A DNA stretch of 64,000 nucleotides from contig JAZQSX010000016.1 of assembly GCA_045630285.1 (NCBI GenBank), positions 5,632-69,631 on the forward strand. The letters are read 5' to 3'. This document shows, piece after piece, positions 58,750-64,000 of the stretch. The notes under the pieces were generated by a model that saw nothing but the letters and a program-made list of their open reading frames with translations, was not told the DNA's origin and did not search any database. Origin of the DNA: RGIG3009 sp045630285. Its GTDB lineage: Bacteria > Bacillota > Clostridia > Oscillospirales > Acutalibacteraceae. The first letter of the stretch is position 1. Each line of letters begins with the position of its first letter. Made by a program: the position numbers and the translations under genes.

Positions 58750-60554
58750 TAGTAAGCACCTCCTTCAATCATGATCAGGCAGGAATCCTGCAGACCGCCG
58801 TCAGCAGTGACGGTGATGAGCACCATACCCGATTTTTTGGCGGTGAGTACGCCGGTGGCGGAGTCGATCGTCGCCACCGAGGTGTCGCTGCACTTCCACG
58901 TAAGGTTCGGAGCGCTGCTTTCCGCTTCAATATCAAAGGTCTCGCCAACCTGCAGATGACGGATGCCGTCGATGCGGATATAGCGCTGCGAGGAATAGCC
59001 CTCCAACACGTGATTGGCATACGAGATACGGATCTTGACCCAAATGGGATTTTCCTCGTTATCAACGTTTTCCGGCATCAGCACCGTAACAGGGGAGTGC
59101 TGAACCTGACGGACGATGCTGTGCGGATTATCGGGGTCGATCAGTACGCGCTTGTGCTTGACCGACGGGCCCTGACGGAAATTCAGCCACGAATCGTCGT
59201 TCTGCAGCTGGACGAAGCCGCTCTTGTTGGTGTCGCAGTTGGTGATGCGCAGATAGTTGATAGTCGGTTGTAGCGACTCGTCATCGTCGGTATCGTCCTG
59301 CATCACTTTATAACCGGTCAATTCATACGGATCGTAGCAGACGTCGCTGCTCGCCAAATACTGGTTGACCAGCTGGAAGAACTGGCGGGTTGCGTGGTTA
59401 CCGCTTTCGTCGGCGGCAATGGTAATCTCCCGCTGGTCGGCCAGGACGGGTTGGGCAGCGTCATCGAGGCGGAACAGCTCCATAGTATAGGTCTGACGGT
59501 AATTGCTGTCGATGCTCTGCGAATAGAACATCAGGTGGGGGAGGCTGTTATAATCGGTCAGGAACACCGCACCGTCGTCGCTTTCGCAGCGATAGAGCTC
59601 AAGCAGCGTGCCGCAGTAGGGGAACAGCACCACCGAGGTGTAGGTTTTGCCGTTGCTGTAGCAGCAGAGGACTTCCTTGCCCGGGGCGACGGAGACGTCG
59701 GTCAGGCGCATATGAATGTCGGTATAGCCACGGTCCTCCAGATACGTCGTATACTGGGAGCAGAGGGTGCGCAGTTTGGAAGCGCCGACCTCGTAAACCG
59801 CCTCTGCGTTGTTGGCGTTGGTGCCGAACACACGGCAGACACCCGAAATCTCGTTTTCCGTGTACATCAGGTGCAGCATACCGTTGTGCCAGCGGGCATC
59901 GGTGAAGAGAGCGGCGGACTTATCGATGACGGCGCAGTGGGAAAAGAGGCGGCCGTTGTCGTCGACATCGATGAACAGACAAGTCGTCTTATCGTACAAG
60001 GGCTGATAGGATTCCTTGACCGCAGAGGCAGGGAGTGTGTCCAGCCAAGCGTTGGCAAAGCCGTCGATAAGATAGACGTATTCCACCTTGCCGTCGGCAT
60101 CCATATCCTTTTCGAGCACGGTGGGAGTCTTACCGCTCAACGTGCGCAGGTGGTTGCCGTACGCCTTCATCACGTCTTCACGGTTAAACACGTTTTCGAT
60201 GAGGCCGGATGAAAGACGCTGTACCAGCTGATCGCCGTCACGGTTACCTTCCTGAATGCGAGCGGTGTTCAACCGCCAGCTCATCGGGTCGATGGTGTCG
60301 TCGTCCAGCTCGGTGATGAACTCGCCGTTGGCATAGGCACAACGCTCATCGGGGTAGACCGATTCCACGGTGGCGGCCAAAATGCCGGCGTCAAGCTGCT
60401 GCCAGTAGCGGCTGTAATCCTCGCCGTCCTCCGGCTTCATAAACTGAAGCACGGCGAACACGGCGCAGACCGCCGTAAGCACGGCACAGACGACACAGGT
60501 CAGAATGAAGCCGATCGAATGACCTTTCTTTTGGGTGTTTGGTGCTGTGTTCAC
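58749..60554 (-). CDS. Membrane-anchored surface protein with SH3-like and Ig-like (BIG2) domains
   Basis: 601 residues. One N-terminal membrane segment (about 13-37) is followed by a large unknown domain. A calcium-loop-like DMDADGKVEYVYLIDG and DVDDNGRLFSH resemble VCBS/FG-GAP-type acidic turns. The C-terminus has an SH3-like part (SWLNFRQGPSVKHKRV) and a BIG2 domain (TWKCSDTSVATIDSATGVLT to the end). Such modules bind cell wall or form stalks. Coupled to the zinc-ribbon gene by a TAATG overlap. Function unknown. Confidence 0.75.
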   Translation of the reverse strand: MNTAPNTQKKGHSIGFILTCVVCAVLTAVCAVFAVLQFMKPEDGEDYSRYWQQLDAGILAATVESVYPDERCAYANGEFITELDDDTIDPMSWRLNTARIQEGNRDGDQLVQRLSSGLIENVFNREDVMKAYGNHLRTLSGKTPTVLEKDMDADGKVEYVYLIDGFANAWLDTLPASAVKESYQPLYDKTTCLFIDVDDNGRLFSHCAVIDKSAALFTDARWHNGMLHLMYTENEISGVCRVFGTNANNAEAVYEVGASKLRTLCSQYTTYLEDRGYTDIHMRLTDVSVAPGKEVLCCYSNGKTYTSVVLFPYCGTLLELYRCESDDGAVFLTDYNSLPHLMFYSQSIDSNYRQTYTMELFRLDDAAQPVLADQREITIAADESGNHATRQFFQLVNQYLASSDVCYDPYELTGYKVMQDDTDDDESLQPTINYLRITNCDTNKSGFVQLQNDDSWLNFRQGPSVKHKRVLIDPDNPHSIVRQVQHSPVTVLMPENVDNEENPIWVKIRISYANHVLEGYSSQRYIRIDGIRHLQVGETFDIEAESSAPNLTWKCSDTSVATIDSATGVLTAKKSGMVLITVTADGGLQDSCLIMIEGGAY

Positions 60555-60592
60555 AGAATCCTCTCCTTTTTACGATGCGGGTGGGTGCGACG

Positions 60593-62350
60593 TCAGGTTG
60601 GTGATTGGAAGATGACCAGCAGATCCTCTTCGTAAGTGTGAATGCGATAGCCGTAGTCTACGGCTATCTCACGGTAGCCGGTGTAATGCGGGTAGGGACG
60701 CAGGTCGACCACGATATATTCGGCGTCCGGCGTGGGATGATAGACATCCTCGTAAATGTGGGTGCGCTCTGCCAAGTGCGGGATCAGCACCGAGGAGGCG
60801 ATGACCGACGCATCGTCGGGAATGGTGTCGAGCAATTCCTCCATGCGGGCATAGGTTTCCTGGTCCTCCCGATAGAGCGAAGTGTAGTAATTGAAATGCG
60901 GGACGACGGTGACGACGTACATCATCGTTGCCACAACAGTGGCAAAGATCAAATGATTCCGCCGGGTTTGCGGGGAAGTGTCGGCGGCGTTTTGTATCAG
61001 CAGATAGAACAAAAAGGCGATCGTGCCGAAGCTGTACTGGAAGCGGATGTTGAACTGGTACGGGTATTGGGTCAACAAATTGACCAGCAACGGCGCTAAC
61101 AGCCACAGACGGCTGTATTTTCCACGATGTGTCCACAAAAGCAGCCCGAACGGCAGCAGCATCTCAAATAGCCACAGCAGCTTTTGCGAGGCGGTGCGTT
61201 CGTTGGCGATCTGTCGCAGGAAAAAGGCGGGATCACGCAGCAGGGTGCTGAGCAGATCACCTGTTTCCTTCTCAGGGGTGAGCAGGGCGGTGTAGCGCCC
61301 GAACATAGCACCGTCACCAAAGGTTTGCAGCAGCAGAACCGCTGCTGCAAAGTAGACCGCTGCCGCTGCGCCAAGTGACAAGCCACGCTTGAGGTCTCGA
61401 CGGGAAAACACGAGATACAGCGCAAAGAAAGCCAGATATACGGCGGCGTCCTCTTTGGTGAACAGGACCAGACACACAGACAGGAGCATCCAGCCGTAGC
61501 GTTTTTCCTCATACAGTGCGAATACCCACAGCAGCAACGGGAGCAGGAAGCAGTTTTCGTGAAGATCGTAGAAGCAGCCGGTGGAAATCGGTGGGTAGAC
61601 GGCGTACAAAGCACACAGCACGGTGGTGACGGCAGGGGTGAGCTTGAAATGCCGAGCTAGGCGGTAGAGCGGAATGAGGCCGCTTGCCACGATAACAGCT
61701 TGTGCGATCTGCAGCGTTAGCGGCGAGGGGAACAGCCAGTAAAACGGCAGTATCAGATAATAAATCGGGGAAATATGTACCGCAAAGTGTGAAAGCAGCT
61801 CATTGCGCTCGCAGGAGACGAGGGGAAGCCCCGACTCGCTCATATTGTGGAACATATTGCAGAAGATCCCGAAATCGTAGTTCGGTGCGGAAAAGGTGAG
61901 ATAGCGCAGGCAGGTGATTGTGGCGATCATACCCGCCGACAGCACGCCGACGGTGATAACGATCGTGCGGCACATGCGATCGGAAACGGAGAACGGGAGC
62001 AGCCGCCCCGTTTCCTTGTGCAGCAACGGGAACAGCACGATCGCTACCGCAGCGAGCAACACGATCAGCAACGGATAGTTTTCAACGGTGAGATAGAAGG
62101 CGGTAACGGTCAGCGCATAGGTCAAAGCGCCGACCGCCAGCAGAGCGGCGGAAAAGCGGGGAAGAGCCAGCCAATGCTGCAAGGCAGTGAACAGCACGAA
62201 CAGTCCCAGCCAGATCAAAAGAAAGATGCCGTTCGGCAACAGCGTTTTCTCACGCATTATCTCAAACAGAGTGCAGGAAAAAAACCAGGAGGCGATCAGA
62301 CGCATCGGGCTTTTCGGTAAGTCAATACACTGTTTTAAAAAAGCAAGCAT
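60593..62350 (-). CDS. DUF2079 membrane protein (GT-C-like)
   Basis: 585 residues from the ATG at 62350, 8 bases after GGAGG; a TTG one codon earlier is less likely. About 12-13 membrane segments. NYDFGIFCNMFHNMSESG, HISPIYYLILPFYWLFPSPLTL and FYDLHENCFLLPLLLW are the DUF2079 blocks. The domain is distantly related to ArnT/Pmt-type lipid-linked glycosyltransferases, with DFG as the expected catalytic acidic position. A role in decorating envelope polymers is plausible. Third gene of the minus-strand operon. Confidence 0.85.
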   Translation of the reverse strand: MLAFLKQCIDLPKSPMRLIASWFFSCTLFEIMREKTLLPNGIFLLIWLGLFVLFTALQHWLALPRFSAALLAVGALTYALTVTAFYLTVENYPLLIVLLAAVAIVLFPLLHKETGRLLPFSVSDRMCRTIVITVGVLSAGMIATITCLRYLTFSAPNYDFGIFCNMFHNMSESGLPLVSCERNELLSHFAVHISPIYYLILPFYWLFPSPLTLQIAQAVIVASGLIPLYRLARHFKLTPAVTTVLCALYAVYPPISTGCFYDLHENCFLLPLLLWVFALYEEKRYGWMLLSVCLVLFTKEDAAVYLAFFALYLVFSRRDLKRGLSLGAAAAVYFAAAVLLLQTFGDGAMFGRYTALLTPEKETGDLLSTLLRDPAFFLRQIANERTASQKLLWLFEMLLPFGLLLWTHRGKYSRLWLLAPLLVNLLTQYPYQFNIRFQYSFGTIAFLFYLLIQNAADTSPQTRRNHLIFATVVATMMYVVTVVPHFNYYTSLYREDQETYARMEELLDTIPDDASVIASSVLIPHLAERTHIYEDVYHPTPDAEYIVVDLRPYPHYTGYREIAVDYGYRIHTYEEDLLVIFQSPT

Positions 62351-62385
62351 CAAGGTCGCCTCCGAGGGTGAATTCGTATATTCAG

Positions 62386-63633
62386 TTATTCCTCAACAGG
62401 AGGTTCGGGGGTGGATTCGGGAATCGGCTGGTCCACACCGTCCACTGTGAGCGAGCACAGCTCCCAAGTTTCCCCGTCCTTGAGGAAAGTCATACCGTAT
62501 GTTACGACGTTGTCACCCACCGAGATCGTACCGTTTTCGGTGGTGGTGACCTCGGCGCAGGTGACGCTACAGGTGAAATCACTTTCGGAGTAGCGGCTGT
62601 ACTCGCTGACGTTCAATTCGTACAGACGGTCGCTGCCGGTGGTGAAATGTGCCGTGATAAAGTCGGTTGCCAGTGTCTCATGTTCCTGACGGTCGGTCTC
62701 GTCATCCGCCAGCATCAGCACGATGTTGCGACCATTCTCATGGCGGACACACTCCTGGCCGCTGAGGCCGGTTGCCACGATGTGCGGCGGCACCAGCAAG
62801 CCGTTGATCGTATAGGTGCGGATAACGGGCAGCGCCACGTCGGTGGGGAAATTGAAAATGGTGGTCTGCATTTCAGTGGCAGTGACGTTTTGCTCGGTGA
62901 GGAACTGGATCCGCTGGCCGTTGATCAGCAAATCCATATCGTCCGAGGCGGTAATGGTGTACGTCGGCTGATACGCAAGCTCGGTGGTGATGTACCAAAC
63001 GGTTTTTCCGTCCTTGTCCACATCCTGCTTTACCAACAAGGTGGCAACCTTGGTCTTGCCGTTGCTGTACAGATGATAACGCTGCAACGTGCTGTCGCCG
63101 GTAGGCTGCTTGGTGTAGGATAATTCACCGACATTTTCATACAAGGTTTTGAGATAAGCGATGTGATCCTCCTTACTGTTCAGCAAGGTCGGTTTATAGC
63201 CGGAAGCCTCGTAAAGCTCTTCAAAATCGCCGCTCTTGATGAGGTCGAGATACGCTTCGATCGGCGGGGCTTGGATGCCGGCTTCGTAGTTGGCAAGGGC
63301 GTCACGGAACTGCCACAAGCCGATCACTACACCGACAAGAAGCAGCAGCGTGAAAATAGTAAAGCCAATACGGAACGCACGTCCACGGCGGCGAACCGGC
63401 TTCTCTTCGATTTCTTCTTCCTCATACAGAAGCTCCGACGGGGATTCGTCCTCAAGCTCGGGGAGGATGACCGCTTCTTCCACAGTGGCGTCCTCAGCAA
63501 AAAACGCAGGAGATTCAACGGGTTCCTGCGTCTCTTCGGCAGGAACAGCGGATTCGGTGGCGGGTGCCTGCGGCTCGTCGTTGAGCGGTTCTTCATTCGG
63601 GAACTGCAGTTCGTTCAGGAGCTGATCGGTCAT
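62386..63633 (-). CDS. Single-pass membrane protein, acidic cytoplasmic N-terminus, unknown function
   Basis: 415 residues. Residues 1 to about 82 are Glu/Pro-rich, then a RRRGR basic stop and one membrane segment (about 88-108). The outside part begins with a repeat-rich helical region (YLDLIKSGDFEELYEASGY), then beta-rich sequence with TYTITASDDMDLLINGQ and a C-terminal NTF2-like block (SDFTCSVTCAEVTTTENG). The Pro-rich tail ends PEPPVEE. It resembles the tracts of clostridial TcaA-like/zinc-ribbon envelope proteins, but no family is certain. It lies between the glycosidase-like and DUF2079 genes. Confidence 0.7.
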   Translation of the reverse strand: MTDQLLNELQFPNEEPLNDEPQAPATESAVPAEETQEPVESPAFFAEDATVEEAVILPELEDESPSELLYEEEEIEEKPVRRRGRAFRIGFTIFTLLLLVGVVIGLWQFRDALANYEAGIQAPPIEAYLDLIKSGDFEELYEASGYKPTLLNSKEDHIAYLKTLYENVGELSYTKQPTGDSTLQRYHLYSNGKTKVATLLVKQDVDKDGKTVWYITTELAYQPTYTITASDDMDLLINGQRIQFLTEQNVTATEMQTTIFNFPTDVALPVIRTYTINGLLVPPHIVATGLSGQECVRHENGRNIVLMLADDETDRQEHETLATDFITAHFTTGSDRLYELNVSEYSRYSESDFTCSVTCAEVTTTENGTISVGDNVVTYGMTFLKDGETWELCSLTVDGVDQPIPESTPEPPVEE

Positions 63634-63657
63634 ACAAAATGCCTCCTTTCCTTTGCA

Positions 63658-64000
63658 TCAAAGAACGACGTACGCCGTGGGGACACGGCGATCTTGTGCG
63701 TCCGGAGCATCGTTTTGCAATTCATTTTGATAGAGAAGTGCGGCGGAATCGGTGCTATCCAGCACAGCGGCGTTGACCGCGCCAGCCTTCAGCATTTCGT
63801 GAATACAGTTTTCTAACAGTACGCCGGGAGTGGTCTCCTTCGCACCGTCCAGCACCATCATGAGGACGGCACCGTCGGCGCGCTGACCGATTACGGCACG
63901 GGGGAGCAGACCGTCGCCCAAGCCGACGATCTCCGAGGCGACGCCGTTGACAACGATAGCGGCTGTTTTGCTGCACACGAAGTCGGGGGCCAAGCGGTCT
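63658..64000 (-). CDS. Phosphodiester glycosidase (NAGPA/DUF2233)-like protein, C-terminal part (5' end beyond window)
   Basis: About 114 residues are visible and the frame stays open to the window edge. LLPRAVIGQRADGAVLMMVLDG and GVLLENCIHEMLKAGAVNAAVLD follow the NAGPA-type domain (PF09992), whose members cleave N-acetylglucosamine phosphodiesters in spores, capsule or cell wall material. The usual DGGGSS active-site turn is DSTDSA here, so catalysis is doubtful. The end RRVPTAYVVL matches the R-P-V...I.V ending. It is the first visible gene of the envelope operon. Confidence 0.75.
   Translation of the reverse strand, partial: DRLAPDFVCSKTAAIVVNGVASEIVGLGDGLLPRAVIGQRADGAVLMMVLDGAKETTPGVLLENCIHEMLKAGAVNAAVLDSTDSAALLYQNELQNDAPDAQDRRVPTAYVVL

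Overview
The window is chromosomal DNA of a spore-forming clostridial Firmicute, most likely an Oscillospiraceae/Ruminococcaceae-like gut or rumen bacterium. The evidence is a complete SpoIIID, a SpoIIQ-like LytM protein with a forespore-type promoter, a CD1247-family protein, Gram-positive intrinsic terminators, sigma-A promoters with 16-18 bp spacers, strong AGGAGG-type ribosome binding sites with many GTG/TTG starts, and moderately high GC with frequent CGT arginine codons. No rRNA, CRISPR array, insertion sequence or prophage was seen. Coding density is high and no gap reaches 300 bases; the largest (10924-11124) holds a terminator and a promoter.

Layout. 1-4791 (+): end of dnaB, then tilS-hpt-ftsH, a conserved Firmicute order. 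4845-8564: Pit phosphate transporter (-), SpoIIQ-like protein (+), short-chain dehydrogenase (-), RlmB-type rRNA methyltransferase (+). 8569-14359 (+): a large membrane protein that looks like a catalytically dead P-type ATPase, an EF-G paralogue, EF-P and a CD1247-family acidic/Cys-rich protein. 14415-17690 (-): GNAT, beta-lactamase-fold hydrolase, RlmD-type methyltransferase, HD protein. 17827-25011 (+): DUF368 lipid-carrier transporter, murD, two M42 aminopeptidases, GNAT, methionine gamma-lyase-like PLP enzyme and an acyltransferase-domain protein, tightly packed. 25049-30863: spoIIID, ROK protein, S1-domain protein, PHP phosphatase, YgiQ radical SAM protein, tRNA-Arg(CCG).

31028-48999 is the carbohydrate/phosphoester part: a eukaryote-like GH13_8 branching enzyme; an AraC regulator divergent from a TIM-barrel isomerase and two Gfo/Idh/MocA oxidoreductases; a hydrolase, a lipoprotein and a TMEM164/YwaF-like protein; then six consecutive paralogous metallophosphoesterases (39542-46314), followed by an RpiR/SIS regulator, a PfkB-family sugar-phosphate kinase and a class II ketose-bisphosphate aldolase. 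The six phosphoesterases form three closely spaced gene pairs. Each pair has its own promoter candidate and one member of each of two sequence subtypes. This is the strongest candidate for an undescribed system: intracellular phosphoester or phosphosugar cleavage feeding a kinase/aldolase route.

49057-64000 (almost all -): secF-secD, a free-standing SecD ectodomain paralogue bracketed by a duplicated 31-nt terminator hairpin, an aspartate-type aminotransferase, asnS, a GH1 glycosidase (+), and a five-gene envelope operon (phosphodiester-glycosidase-like protein cut by the window edge, membrane-anchored protein, DUF2079 protein, SH3/Ig-like surface protein, zinc-ribbon membrane protein). All assignments come from reading motifs; no database search was run.
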